From: Bacteroidota bacterium
GTDB taxonomy: Bacteria > Bacteroidota > Bacteroidia > Chitinophagales > Saprospiraceae
Assembly (NCBI GenBank): GCA_024642665.1
Contig: JAHEAR010000025.1
Location: 5,586 to 50,475 of the forward strand
DNA length: 44,890 nt
Direction: 5' to 3'
Each line of letters starts with the position of its first letter. Positions within the stretch are counted from its first letter, which is position 1. The position numbers were made by a program, and so were the translations under genes. Below are positions 18,101-27,238 of the stretch, one piece after another. The notes beneath the pieces are model-generated. The model had not been told where the DNA came from and did no database searches. It was given only the letters and a program-made list of their open reading frames with translations.

Positions 18101-19291
18101 TGTGCTATTTAAATCTCCCGGAGAAGATTTTTCAGCAGCCAGAACGCCATTGACAAAGATTCTATCCATAGTGCCATCATGCACAAAAACGGCATGAGTC
18201 CATGTGCCTGGCACTAATGCGTTGGCATCACCGGCATCCAAATCTGAGCAACACGATGTAGCATGTGTAGTCCAAACCATTTTACCATGACTTGGAACGG
18301 ATATCTTCCAACGCTCTTGCCAACCGCCAAAAGAGGCGATATAACTTTCTCCTGAAGCAGGAAGCGTCGTTGCATTAATCCAAAAGGATACAGTCGTTGT
18401 CGCAGAATTTAAATCAGAAGAATTGGAGGCAGTAACCCCAGATCCAATTCCATCAAAATGAACTGCTCTTTTCCCAAATCCAAATTGATCCGGAATGAAT
18501 GAAACATCTTTTCCACTGGCATGATTAGCACTGGTAGAACGATCCAACAGATCTCCATTGAACGAATAGTTGGCTACCAGATCATTGGTCACCACCGGTG
18601 TAGCAGATTGTGCTGCATACAAATCGGCAACCTCTACATCACTCAAGGCAGCATCATAGATAATAATCTCATCGAGGGCGCCTTTGAAAAAATAATCATT
18701 GTCGATCGGGTCATAGGCAATACCAAGTGGACGTGTGGTGGTACTTAAATCACCGGCTGCATCCTTTTCATTAGCCAGAACGCCATTAGCATAAATCTTG
18801 TCTTTCGTGCCATCGTGTATCATTACCACGTGTGTCCATTCGCCAACAACCAGAGCATTAGCATCACCGATATCAAGATCTGAACAACAGGCTGTAGCAT
18901 GTGTAGTCCAAATCGGTTTGCCATGGGCCGGCAATGAAATTTTCCAACGATCCTGCCAACCTCCGTTGGAAAGGATATAGACTTCTCCCTGGGCAGGAAT
19001 TTCATCCGCTCTGATCCAGAAACTGACACTAATCGTCGGTGACTGAAGTTGGCCGGAATTGTCTGCTACAAGGTAGCTTTTGGATCCGCTGAAAAGAAAG
19101 GCCTGATTGGCCCGTCCAAACCGGTCCTGTGTAAGTGAAGCACCATGTATGGTGGCATGGTTTGCATTAGCGGAAACGTCTTTGGCGCTTCCATTGAAAT
19201 CGTAGTTTGCTACGATTTGTTGTGCTTGTATAACGGATGCCGTAAATAGCAGCAGACATACAGGTAACAACCATAAGTACATTTTTCTCAT
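15167..19291 (-). CDS. Secreted multi-LamG / fibronectin III protein with T9SS domain
   Basis: From the ATG at 19291, which gives a clean signal peptide ending in IQAQ, this is about 1374 residues. Four tandem LamG-like (concanavalin A fold) domains of about 211 residues begin near residues 26, 236, 449 and 661. Two FN3 domains follow (about 873 and 964), then a fifth LamG (about 1063), then a T9SS domain with YPNPTTDELII. The LamG copies share GGWQERWKIS, and the first four carry a vicinal-cysteine motif CCSD. It is likely a surface glycan-binding or adhesive protein. It is last in the SusC-led operon, so it probably binds that system's glycan. No catalytic domain is visible. Confidence 0.9.
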   Translation of the reverse strand: MRKMYLWLLPVCLLLFTASVIQAQQIVANYDFNGSAKDVSANANHATIHGASLTQDRFGRANQAFLFSGSKSYLVADNSGQLQSPTISVSFWIRADEIPAQGEVYILSNGGWQDRWKISLPAHGKPIWTTHATACCSDLDIGDANALVVGEWTHVVMIHDGTKDKIYANGVLANEKDAAGDLSTTTRPLGIAYDPIDNDYFFKGALDEIIIYDAALSDVEVADLYAAQSATPVVTNDLVANYSFNGDLLDRSTSANHASGKDVSFIPDQFGFGKRAVHFDGIGSGVTASNSSDLNSATTTVSFWINATTLPASGESYIASFGGWQERWKISVPSHGKMVWTTHATSCCSDLDAGDANALVPGTWTHAVFVHDGTMDRIFVNGVLAAEKSSPGDLNSTTYPLGIGYDPIDVANYFDGSIDEFQVYNYALSDVEIGDLYAEQSSTVIDPDPLVLNIPFAGDMNDVSQFENNGESADASLTYDRFGYPNNAKSIDPGATSGLTVANSAQYNSDWMSASFWVRLNELPATGEVYLMSFGGWQERWKLSVPSHGKVVFTTYATSCCSDMDAGDGNELVPGEWMHVVAVHGTTQDKIFINGVLAAAKDVGGPLHHTTYPLGIGWDPIDKGSFINGDIDEARIYTHPLTDQEVADLYAEQSMAPVFAGDIVADYALNANAKDDSPYRNSGSISGATADADRFGRRNHSMNFNGAAGITADNSPQLNSASTSVSFWVNPNALPASGEAYLLSYGGWQERWKISLPSHGKAVWTTHATSCCSDLDAGDGNELVVGTWTHMVMVHDGTKDYIYVNGVLANEKDSPGDLNSTQYPLGIGYDPIDVANYFDGLLDDVQIYQIALTGQEVADLYAAQSADPGDPDMTAPDAPLGLEGSVSFTTVTLTWQPSTDGESGIAGYNVYQDGALIGTTEETTAVIADLTPLTSYEFGVSAIDFAGNESLPSFITLVSGMDETPDVTPPSTPANLMVSAGANSAVFSWDASTDDTGVNGYVTFVDGNYVDTLNAGTLSVFIGGLDPSTLYTFEVYAFDFAGNDSETAFITESTTEPIVTAEPGLVAHYPFEGNADDATPYNNHGAIGGNPVFEPVTNRPNAAGMSIVFDGDGDSVLAPNAVHLISDYTTVGFWIRVDGINLNDAEAYILDFGHWSERWKISLPQHTKIVWTTNGNNAQFPEFISDMDSKDGNELVPGFWWYVTMVHDGTDDIIYLDGVEVNRKPVPTKLNSTAFPLGMGNNPIEGGQYFEGSLDEVKIYNKALTSAEILQLYNTGTTTSIRDLQNELMNYIHILYPNPTTDELIIKHGFGTSQDLLIRIFDQSGRQVGSKRVAVGDMDSGYITLNVAGLANGVYNLNFVLGGDVLGSMPFVKQ
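16680..19215 (-). repeat. Four tandem LamG-coding repeats of about 635 bases
   Basis: The gene region contains four consecutive units with period near 635 bases, starting near 19215, 18585, 17945 and 17310. Units 2 and 4 are especially close, sharing PLGIGYDPIDVANYFDG. The pattern points to duplication within the gene. Confidence 0.8.
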
Positions 19292-19325
19292 TAGATTGAT
19301 TTTATTGTTAGTAATAGTTTTAAAA

Positions 19326-22300
19326 TTATTTTTCAATAATAAATGATCCGGCCCATACATTATTTCCCTGCCTGATCTGGAGTATGTAAAATCCATTTTG
19401 CATTGGTGAAACTTTTATCTTCCTCATGTTAAGGTCAGCAAAGGATTCTTGTAAAAGGATTTGTCCTTTATAATCCATGACGGATCCAACAAAATTTCCG
19501 GTACCTGTGTAACCTGTTAAATCTGATTGATCGATGATTACATAATCCTTTGCAGGATTAGGATATAATGACAAAGGGGTAATGACATGATCTGCCGGAT
19601 TTGAAATGCCGGTCATGATCATCCCACTTTCCGACGCCACAGAATCAGGTAATAAAGCATAATCAAAGATTTTCACCTCATCAAGAATGCCACCATAATT
19701 GTACATCGGGTCATCGGGTAGCATCTGTCCAAGCTCAAGATCAACAGAACTGGTATTGATAGCACCACTAAAGGCAACAAAACTTTCAAGCTGTCCATTG
19801 ATATACAACGTCATAAATCGGCCATCATACGAAGCGGCGATGTGATACGTTTTGGTGTTAGGATCAAGGATAGTCTCCGAATCAAGATCTCTTACCTGAC
19901 CGGAGGCGTTTTTAAGTGTCCACCGCACTTTACGGTCAGGGGTGATAGATACTTTCCAACGACTTTGCCAACTTCCATGCGAGAGTATAAACCGCTCTTT
20001 ATCTCCGATGGTCCCGGGCTTTACAAAGCAAGTGAGCGTCACCCCTTCCTCGAAGTTGAGGATTGGCTGATTGGTGACACGTATGTGATCATTGACACCA
20101 TCAAAAAAATATGCAGAAGATGTATTTCCGAGAGAATCTTCAGTCAGTTTGGCACCAAATACTTGTCCGTGGAGTTCATGCCCACTGATGTCCTGTGGAT
20201 TACCTTGAAAAGGATACCATGCGATCAGATCACCATTCACATGGAGAGAAGGATCTAATACCAGTAATTTTATATTGGCTGAAGCAGTCCCGCCGCGTCC
20301 ATCCGACACCATTAGCGTGACAGTATATATTCCTTCTGCCGATGGTGCCAGCCAATCTGCAAAATCATCATCCCCAATGATATTTCCATCCGTGGCTGAC
20401 CACGCATAACTGATCGGATCATTGTTTATATCGGTTACTTCAGCATGTAGAGAGATGGTTCCACCCGGTGCAGTATATTTTTTTTGCGCTGTCAGGTTGA
20501 TGATTTCCGGTGCATAATTAATTTCACTGACCACCTCAATACTGATTACAGCGGTATCGGTTTGTTGTGCTTCATCTTCAATGATCAGCTTTAGTTCAAT
20601 GGTGCCTTCTTCATCGGGAGCAGTCCATTCGGTTGTTTTTTCAAGGCCGGATATATTGCCTTGTGGCAGGACAAAAGTATAGATCAGGTCTTTTGTTTCC
20701 AGATCGATGCCTTTTCCAAATAAAGTAATGGTGCTGTTTTTTTCAACCGTATAACTTGGGGTAGCAAAAGCTTGTATTCTGGGTTGGCCATTGTATGGAA
20801 CGACCGTTTGCTTATAGTCAACAATCACCCCATTGATCAACATTTTGTTTTGGTCATAAGTGATAGTGCCACCGGCAGGTGCTAACACAATGGACACAGC
20901 CTCATCTGCCGGTATGTCAATACTGAATTCACCACTTACATTTTGAACAAGAAAGGTTTCGGATAAGACATCATAAATATCTTTTGCTTCAGGACCGGCA
21001 TCAATCGTTACAGATTTTGTGACGGCATACGGATTGAAAAGCAAATAGGACGGGTAGGCTTCGTCTTTAAAAAAATCAGTTTTCAATAAATCCAGCTTCA
21101 GAATTTTTTCATCATTTGTTTTTTCTATCAATGCGCCCATATAGCCGATGGAGGACGTGCTATACAAAGAAAGATTCGTAGCTGCCCAGCCACCTTTAAG
21201 GGCATCACCTGTTGCCAGAGGACGTAAGCCCTGCCATTGTTCGCGGAGTGCTTCATAACCAAGGATAGCATCAGGATCATTCACATCAGACCAGGCATCT
21301 GCATCCTGAAGATTGCCCGGTAGAAATCCGGGATACATGAGCCTTGTTGCATTGGCCACATTTAGCATCCACTTTCCAACAGTTCTTGCAAATTGTTTGT
21401 CATACCTGACTAAAGGCACCAGTGCACCGGCTTGCTGAACACCATTCAACTGAAAGGCATAATCATTTCCACCATCATTGGCTTCTCCTACCAGGCCGGA
21501 AACATCAAAGGTATTCCAGGTGCCTACAATGGTACCCCATCCTCTGATTGGCCCGCGATTGAAAATCCAAAAGAGAAGCTTTTCAATATTGTATTTCGTT
21601 CCGATCTCCGCGTTCATTCTGGCGGCGGCATATGCACCGTAGGGAAGTTGTAATTCGTAAGAGGGGTTGCTATTTAAATTGATGAGATATTCCATACTCC
21701 ACTCCGCGCTGCGGAGGTAATCTTTATTCCCTGTTGTTTTATAGGCATGATACAAAAGCCATGCATACGCACCCGCTGCTTCCGGTTCATGCACCCCATC
21801 TGCATTCGGTTGCATATGTAGAAAGTCCCACGCGCGATAGTCCATAAAAGCGCGCGTCCATGGGGTAGCACTACCGCCCATCGCCTGCACGGCATCATTC
21901 ATGCGATCGGCTATGAGGTGGAATTGATTGTCAGCCTCACCAACATTTCCATACAGATCATAGAGCTGATAGAAGTATACATTGGGCATCATATCATACC
22001 ACCAATCACTACCGCTATGGCCACCAATATTATTGAGATATAGATTTTCGCCATTCGCTCTGTTAAAATAATCCTGGCTCATCAGAATCCAGTTTCTGCC
22101 AAATTGATTTGTTTTATCAATCCCTGCCAATGTTGCCCCAACTAATGAAGGAAGCACATTGATCCCTTCGCCATTATTATTGCTGAATGTGCCTACATAG
22201 GTATCCAGTCCAAACGAAGCTTCGCCCGGATAATTAACGCCCTCGGATCGAACGAAAACCAAAGGGAGATGCTCACCGGTTTTTTGTTCGTCATATACAA

Positions 22301-22472
22301 AGGAATCATACGCCATGGCCACTGCTTTCCAATCACGCATGAAAAAAGGTGATGGCTCATTTGGCATCAATTCTACCCGTCCTATTTCTATCTGAGTAAC
22401 CTGCGCGGTGATTTGCCCTGCGAGGAAGCATAGGATAAAAAATGAATAAAACCGATAGAAAGAATAAGTCAT
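19326..22472 (-). CDS. Large secreted protein: helical toroid-like region, Ig-like, LamG and T9SS domains
   Basis: 1048 residues with a signal peptide (to about residue 23). Residues about 25-510 form an aromatic, helix-rich region with motifs such as GGHSGSDWWYDMMPN, HEPEAAGAYAWLLYHAYKTT and SAEWSMEYL, which read like an (alpha/alpha) toroid glycoside hydrolase or lyase, though I do not recognise a specific family. A short beta region follows, then two Ig/PKD-like domains (about 580-740), a LamG domain (about 760-960, with HGSWQSRWKVSI as in the neighbour) and a T9SS domain with LYPNPAKDYVII. It lies 16 bases after SusD. It is a strong candidate for the surface enzyme of this locus; the chemistry is unknown. 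Confidence 0.8.
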   Translation of the reverse strand: MTYSFYRFYSFFILCFLAGQITAQVTQIEIGRVELMPNEPSPFFMRDWKAVAMAYDSFVYDEQKTGEHLPLVFVRSEGVNYPGEASFGLDTYVGTFSNNNGEGINVLPSLVGATLAGIDKTNQFGRNWILMSQDYFNRANGENLYLNNIGGHSGSDWWYDMMPNVYFYQLYDLYGNVGEADNQFHLIADRMNDAVQAMGGSATPWTRAFMDYRAWDFLHMQPNADGVHEPEAAGAYAWLLYHAYKTTGNKDYLRSAEWSMEYLINLNSNPSYELQLPYGAYAAARMNAEIGTKYNIEKLLFWIFNRGPIRGWGTIVGTWNTFDVSGLVGEANDGGNDYAFQLNGVQQAGALVPLVRYDKQFARTVGKWMLNVANATRLMYPGFLPGNLQDADAWSDVNDPDAILGYEALREQWQGLRPLATGDALKGGWAATNLSLYSTSSIGYMGALIEKTNDEKILKLDLLKTDFFKDEAYPSYLLFNPYAVTKSVTIDAGPEAKDIYDVLSETFLVQNVSGEFSIDIPADEAVSIVLAPAGGTITYDQNKMLINGVIVDYKQTVVPYNGQPRIQAFATPSYTVEKNSTITLFGKGIDLETKDLIYTFVLPQGNISGLEKTTEWTAPDEEGTIELKLIIEDEAQQTDTAVISIEVVSEINYAPEIINLTAQKKYTAPGGTISLHAEVTDINNDPISYAWSATDGNIIGDDDFADWLAPSAEGIYTVTLMVSDGRGGTASANIKLLVLDPSLHVNGDLIAWYPFQGNPQDISGHELHGQVFGAKLTEDSLGNTSSAYFFDGVNDHIRVTNQPILNFEEGVTLTCFVKPGTIGDKERFILSHGSWQSRWKVSITPDRKVRWTLKNASGQVRDLDSETILDPNTKTYHIAASYDGRFMTLYINGQLESFVAFSGAINTSSVDLELGQMLPDDPMYNYGGILDEVKIFDYALLPDSVASESGMIMTGISNPADHVITPLSLYPNPAKDYVIIDQSDLTGYTGTGNFVGSVMDYKGQILLQESFADLNMRKIKVSPMQNGFYILQIRQGNNVWAGSFIIEK

Positions 22473-22488
22473 AATAGAATTTTTAATA

Positions 22489-23922
22489 TTAATAGCCGGT
22501 GTTTTGAGAAAGGTTAGGATTTAAATCAAGTTCGGTTTGCGGTATTGGAAATACTTCATTTTTGTTGGGAACAAAACCATCTACCACATTTGCCGCGATG
22601 CCCCATCGGACCAGGTCAAAGAAGCGATGCATTTCAAAGCCAAGTTCTACCTGACGTTCATGTCGTACCACATCAATCAATTCCTGCTGATCGGTTGTCG
22701 TAATTTCAGGTAGTGCAGTAGTTGGATCGGTAGCTTGTGCACGTGCTCTTGCCCTGACTTCTTCAAGAGGAGTTAATGCTTCGGATGTTCTGCCCAGTTC
22801 GGCAAGTGCTTCGGCTTCCCACAACAAGACTTCTGCATAGCGTATGGCAGTGTAATTAATTCCACCATCAGATTTTTGGGAAACCTCATTTGCATTTTGT
22901 AGATATTTCCTTGGACTTGCACCTGTGGATGAAAAGGATGCCTTATAGGTTACACCAAAATATGGTTCGTTGTGTCGAGCTACTGTAAATTTTAATCTTG
23001 GATCATTTGCCTCGAAAGCATTGACAAACGACATACTGACTTCTGCAAAACCATACCCATCCTGTACTTTTTTAGAAAGCCACCACTGATTTAGTTGGTT
23101 GCCTACACCAAGCTCCAGATTTGAATGCTGTATTTCCCAAACAGACTCACTGTTATTCTGTGTGGAGTCATAAAAGTTGTTTCTGTAATCTTCCTGAAGC
23201 GCATAAATGCCCAATCCTTTTATAGCGGCTACACTGCTAAGAACTGAGTTGTAATCTTTAAGATACAGTTGCGCTTTTGCGGCTAACGCCAGAGCAGCAC
23301 CTTTCGTCACCCTTCCAATATCATTGCCTCCATAAGACACTGGCAACATGAGTGCAGCTAATGCACAATCTGATGCAACCTGCTCCAATACCTCTGTTTT
23401 AGGTGTGCGTTTTACCAGTACTTCATCAGGATTTTGAATTTCAAGGATTAGCGGAATATCACCAAATACCTGCACAAGAATAAAATGATAATACGATCTC
23501 AGGAAAAGTGCCTCTCCAATAATTCTGCTTTTCAAATCTTCGTCTGCATCGACATTAGGTGTTTTGGAAATCACAGTATTGGCTTGTACGATACCGGCAT
23601 AATTCAACTTCCAGAAATCATTTATTTCTTGTGTAGAAGCGTTGTGCTTCATGATATCGATTTGAATTATCCCCGGACGTGATCCATCCCCTCCGGCAAG
23701 CGCTTCATCAGACGCAAGCGTGCCAAATGTCCAGTAGAAATTGTTATTGCTATTATTCATGAGTAAGGGCTGGTAGGCAGCATTTACGCCCTGAATCGCA
23801 TCCTGAGCAGTTTTAAAATAATTATCTGCATCCAGCCGGCCCAAAGGTTCTTTGTCAAGTATATTACTGCATGCGGTGCAGAACAGCATGAAAAGAACGG
23901 GTATGTATAGGTAGGTTCTCAT
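22489..23922 (-). CDS. SusD/RagB-family glycan-binding lipoprotein
   Basis: A 477-residue surface lipoprotein that forms the lid of a SusC transporter and captures oligosaccharides. The signal ends in the lipobox CTAC with Cys18, followed by DKEPLGRL, typical of the family's start. The N-terminal TPR-rich part (NAAYQPLLMNN, FLRSYYHFILVQVFGDIPL) and the C-terminal RHERQVELGFEMHRFFDLVRW are hallmark SusD segments. The end NPNLSQNTGY is also typical. It follows susC by 3 bases. The glycan is not readable from SusD alone. Confidence 0.97.
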   Translation of the reverse strand: MRTYLYIPVLFMLFCTACSNILDKEPLGRLDADNYFKTAQDAIQGVNAAYQPLLMNNSNNNFYWTFGTLASDEALAGGDGSRPGIIQIDIMKHNASTQEINDFWKLNYAGIVQANTVISKTPNVDADEDLKSRIIGEALFLRSYYHFILVQVFGDIPLILEIQNPDEVLVKRTPKTEVLEQVASDCALAALMLPVSYGGNDIGRVTKGAALALAAKAQLYLKDYNSVLSSVAAIKGLGIYALQEDYRNNFYDSTQNNSESVWEIQHSNLELGVGNQLNQWWLSKKVQDGYGFAEVSMSFVNAFEANDPRLKFTVARHNEPYFGVTYKASFSSTGASPRKYLQNANEVSQKSDGGINYTAIRYAEVLLWEAEALAELGRTSEALTPLEEVRARARAQATDPTTALPEITTTDQQELIDVVRHERQVELGFEMHRFFDLVRWGIAANVVDGFVPNKNEVFPIPQTELDLNPNLSQNTGY

Positions 23923-23925
23923 GGT

Positions 23926-26900
23926 TTAAAATTTTAGGTTCATGCCAACCAAAACTGTTCTGGGTGCAGGAACAGTACCCCAGTCTATACCAACAGCAAG
24001 ATCGGAAGGAACATCATATCCCTGGGTGTCATTGGTGTTAGCTTGTATTTCAGGATCCAGCCCTGTGTATTTAGTAAAGGTGAATAGGTTTTGCGCAGAA
24101 ACATAAACGCGCAATTCTTTGATTTTATCAGTTTTCAGCATATTGGTAAATGTATATCCCAATGTCACATTTCGCACGCGCACATACGAACCATCTTCTA
24201 AAAAGCGTGTCGAGATCCGACGATTGTTGTTGCGGTCATCCACACTCACTTTAGGAATGTCCGTATTTGTATTCGTTGGCGTCCATCGGTCCAGGATGGT
24301 GGCGTAACTGTTAAACCCACGAAGCTGTGTTTCATACGCAAAGTTTCCGTACAGGAAATACACATCATTTCCGAATACGCCTTGTACCAGCGTCGAAAGA
24401 TCAAAATTTTTATAGCGGAGTGTCAGATTAAAACCAAGTGTAAAATCAGGAAAGGGATTGCCAATATGGGCGCGATCGGCATCATTAATCACCTGATCTC
24501 CATTGAGATCAGCAAAACGGATATCCCCCGGCCTTGTATCAGCAGATTGAAAAGCACTTGCATCAATTTCCTCTTGACTTTGAAATATCCCTTCCATTTT
24601 ATAGAGGTAGAAGGAACCCAGTGGATAACCAGGCTCTGTGCGTGTGATTGGACCATCTGACAATCCAAACCCACCAAGCAATGGCTCAGTTCCTGCAATG
24701 GAAATAACCTTATTATTTATGGTAGCGATATTCGCCCCGATTTCGTATTGAAATTCATTCAGGTTGTTTCGATAACTTATGCCCAGTTCCAATCCTTTAT
24801 TTTCAACAGTTCCGGCATTGACATAGGGAGGACTGAAAGCACCTGCCGATTGTGGCAGAGGCACCCTGACAAGAATATCATCAGTTCTTTTGATATAATA
24901 ATCAGCTATGATGGACAATCGATCGTCCCACAAGCTCATGTCAATACCAAAATCAGTTTGAGTGGTTGTCTCCCATTTGATATTTTCATTTCCTGTCTCG
25001 ACAACTTCAGTGCCGGTGGCTATTTGGTCTCCGAAAGGATATTCAATGATACCAGTGACCACCAACGAACTATAGGGATAGATACCAATTTCCTGGTTGC
25101 CTTGCTGTCCCCAACTGGCTCTGAGTTTAAGATGGGAGATGAAATCGATATTATCAAAGAATGATTCAGTCGACATATTCCATGCCACTGATACGGCAGG
25201 GAAAACAGCGTATCTGTTATCTTTTCCAAATCGGGAAGAACCATCACGCCTAACAGAACCATTTATGACATATCGGTTCTTGTAATTATATCCGGCTTGT
25301 GCAAAATAGGATAGAAGGCCCCATTCGGTAGCAACACCTGATGCATTGATATCCCCAAGTTCCTGCGTAACACTGTTATCAATAAACTGAAAATTCGGGT
25401 CGGTCAGAAAAAAATTTCTTGCTGAAGCACCCAGATAATCCGTACGATTGTCAATAGCTTCCATCCCGAGGACCAGACTTACATTATGTGATCTCGAAGC
25501 CCCAAAGGATGTTGAATAATCAATGGTATTGTTCCAGATTAGCGTTCGGTCAGTGACATTGCCACGGCTGAGAGAGGTAGGATCATAGATCGCTGCTGAT
25601 AGTCGCTTCTTAAAGATGGTTTCATCATGAAAAAGTATATCAGTCCCCAGATTAGTTCTGACTTTGAGGTTGTCAAGAATGCTATATTCAGCAAATACAT
25701 TTCCAAAAAAACGATAGCGTTGCACAGTCCAGTCAGTGGCATCGATGAAGGCTAGCGGATTGGCATTACCATCACCATATAAGGTAGGATCGCCAAGCGT
25801 AGCAGAAGTGTTGATGTAGTTTCCGTTCTGATCGTAGATCGGAAAAACTGGCGCAGCGATCAAGGCATACCGGATACCACTCAACTCATTTCCCGGACCA
25901 CCGCCATCTCCGGAACTGTTGATGACATCCCGATCTGTGTATGAAAAGGAAATATTATTACCAACCCTGAATTTTTGAGTGCCAATATCCCCATTAAAGC
26001 GAAGAAGATATTTATCATAACGTTGTTTTCTAAATACACCTTCCTGACTGGAATACTCTCCCATCAGATAGAAACTGCCATTGTCCCCTCCACCTGAAGC
26101 AGAAAGAGAATAGCGCTGCGTAGGGGCTGTATTGAATACTTCATCAAGCCAGTTTACTTCGCCTAATGTATCCAGTATAGCCAGATCGTAGGTATCGAGT
26201 TGGCGGACAGGATCACGTAATAGATTGGCATTGTTGATGGCTTCATTGCGTATGAGCAGATATTCTTTTGTATTAAGAAGTTCAGGAAGTCGGTTGGCCT
26301 GTTGAAATCCGTAATAGGAATCAAAGCTAAATACAGGGGCTCCTTTTTTACCCTTTTTCGTCGTGATGACAATCACCCCGTTGGCACTCCGGGATCCGTA
26401 AATGGAGGCAGAGGCAGCATCTTTTAATATATCTATGGATTCAATATCTGTGATTGAAAACATATTGATGTTTCCTGTAGTCGGTACGCCATCTATGATA
26501 TATAAAGGATTATTATTTCCAAGCGTCCCGGCCCCTCTTATACGGACGGAGATGTCATCACCCGGCGCACCGGTAACTTGAGTGATCTGCACACCGGCGG
26601 CCTGACCCTGAAGAGCCTGGTCCAGACCGGAAAGTGGAAGATGATTGATGTTTTCTGCTTTAACTGTTGCGATGGCACTGGAGATATTGCTCTTGATTTC
26701 TTTTTTGTATCCCACGACCACCACGTCTTCAAGCAGTTGATTGTCCGACTGGAGAATCAAATCTATGGAGGTTCTTCCATTAACCTTTACTTCTGATGTG
26801 ATAAAGCCGGTATAACTAAATTGCAACACAGCATTGGCATCCGCTACAATAGTGTAGGCTCCATTGTAATCGGTGACGGTTCCTATATCAGTACCGGCAA

Positions 26901-27051
26901 TGACCACATTGGCACCTATTAAAGGAAGCTGGTCTTCAGCGGAGATAATGAATCCTGAAATGCTCAGGCTTTGACCCAAAGCAAGGATTGACATCAATAA
27001 AAGAGCCGCCGTCAAATTTATTTTTGCTGCGTTCAGTATAGTTCGAGTCAT
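23926..27051 (-). CDS. SusC/RagA-family TonB-linked outer-membrane transporter
   Basis: About 1041 residues from the ATG at 27051, which gives a normal signal peptide; an ATG at 27072 would add seven residues. The carboxypeptidase-like domain (GFIISAEDQLPLIGANVVIA) is followed by the TonB-box-like DVVVVGYKKE, the plug (LQGQAAGVQITQVTGAPGDD, then YIIDGVP), and a long beta-barrel ending in VLVGMNLKF. With SusD it imports large oligosaccharides through the outer membrane using TonB energy. It leads a four-gene leftward operon and is divergent from the AraC regulator, which probably controls it. Confidence 0.97.
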   Translation of the reverse strand: MTRTILNAAKINLTAALLLMSILALGQSLSISGFIISAEDQLPLIGANVVIAGTDIGTVTDYNGAYTIVADANAVLQFSYTGFITSEVKVNGRTSIDLILQSDNQLLEDVVVVGYKKEIKSNISSAIATVKAENINHLPLSGLDQALQGQAAGVQITQVTGAPGDDISVRIRGAGTLGNNNPLYIIDGVPTTGNINMFSITDIESIDILKDAASASIYGSRSANGVIVITTKKGKKGAPVFSFDSYYGFQQANRLPELLNTKEYLLIRNEAINNANLLRDPVRQLDTYDLAILDTLGEVNWLDEVFNTAPTQRYSLSASGGGDNGSFYLMGEYSSQEGVFRKQRYDKYLLRFNGDIGTQKFRVGNNISFSYTDRDVINSSGDGGGPGNELSGIRYALIAAPVFPIYDQNGNYINTSATLGDPTLYGDGNANPLAFIDATDWTVQRYRFFGNVFAEYSILDNLKVRTNLGTDILFHDETIFKKRLSAAIYDPTSLSRGNVTDRTLIWNNTIDYSTSFGASRSHNVSLVLGMEAIDNRTDYLGASARNFFLTDPNFQFIDNSVTQELGDINASGVATEWGLLSYFAQAGYNYKNRYVINGSVRRDGSSRFGKDNRYAVFPAVSVAWNMSTESFFDNIDFISHLKLRASWGQQGNQEIGIYPYSSLVVTGIIEYPFGDQIATGTEVVETGNENIKWETTTQTDFGIDMSLWDDRLSIIADYYIKRTDDILVRVPLPQSAGAFSPPYVNAGTVENKGLELGISYRNNLNEFQYEIGANIATINNKVISIAGTEPLLGGFGLSDGPITRTEPGYPLGSFYLYKMEGIFQSQEEIDASAFQSADTRPGDIRFADLNGDQVINDADRAHIGNPFPDFTLGFNLTLRYKNFDLSTLVQGVFGNDVYFLYGNFAYETQLRGFNSYATILDRWTPTNTNTDIPKVSVDDRNNNRRISTRFLEDGSYVRVRNVTLGYTFTNMLKTDKIKELRVYVSAQNLFTFTKYTGLDPEIQANTNDTQGYDVPSDLAVGIDWGTVPAPRTVLVGMNLKF

Positions 27052-27238
27052 GCAATTACTTTTAAATAACAATTAAGCAAACTGAGTCCAGTCAGACAAA
27101 AGCAATACCGGGGAGTAAAGTACCAGAATAAGGTAGGTCAAAATACAAAGAATCAAATCAGCAAATCTGTACTTTAAGTGAAAAGAATGGTACTTTTATG
27201 AAAATCTGATTAATCACATTTCAATATGTATTAATATT
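27052..27238. other. Divergent control region between susC and the AraC-family gene
   Basis: 187 AT-rich bases with the start codons of two divergent operons at its ends. I find no TAnnTTTG box on the susC side and only a weak TACTTTTA (27190-27197) on the AraC side. The AraC-type regulator most likely binds here, but no clear direct repeat was seen. Confidence 0.4.

Noticed and set aside
19292-19396. N-terminal extension of the multi-LamG protein to an ATG at 19396
   Set aside because: It would overlap the upstream gene and place about 35 polar residues before a perfect signal peptide; the ATG at 19291 is the likely start.
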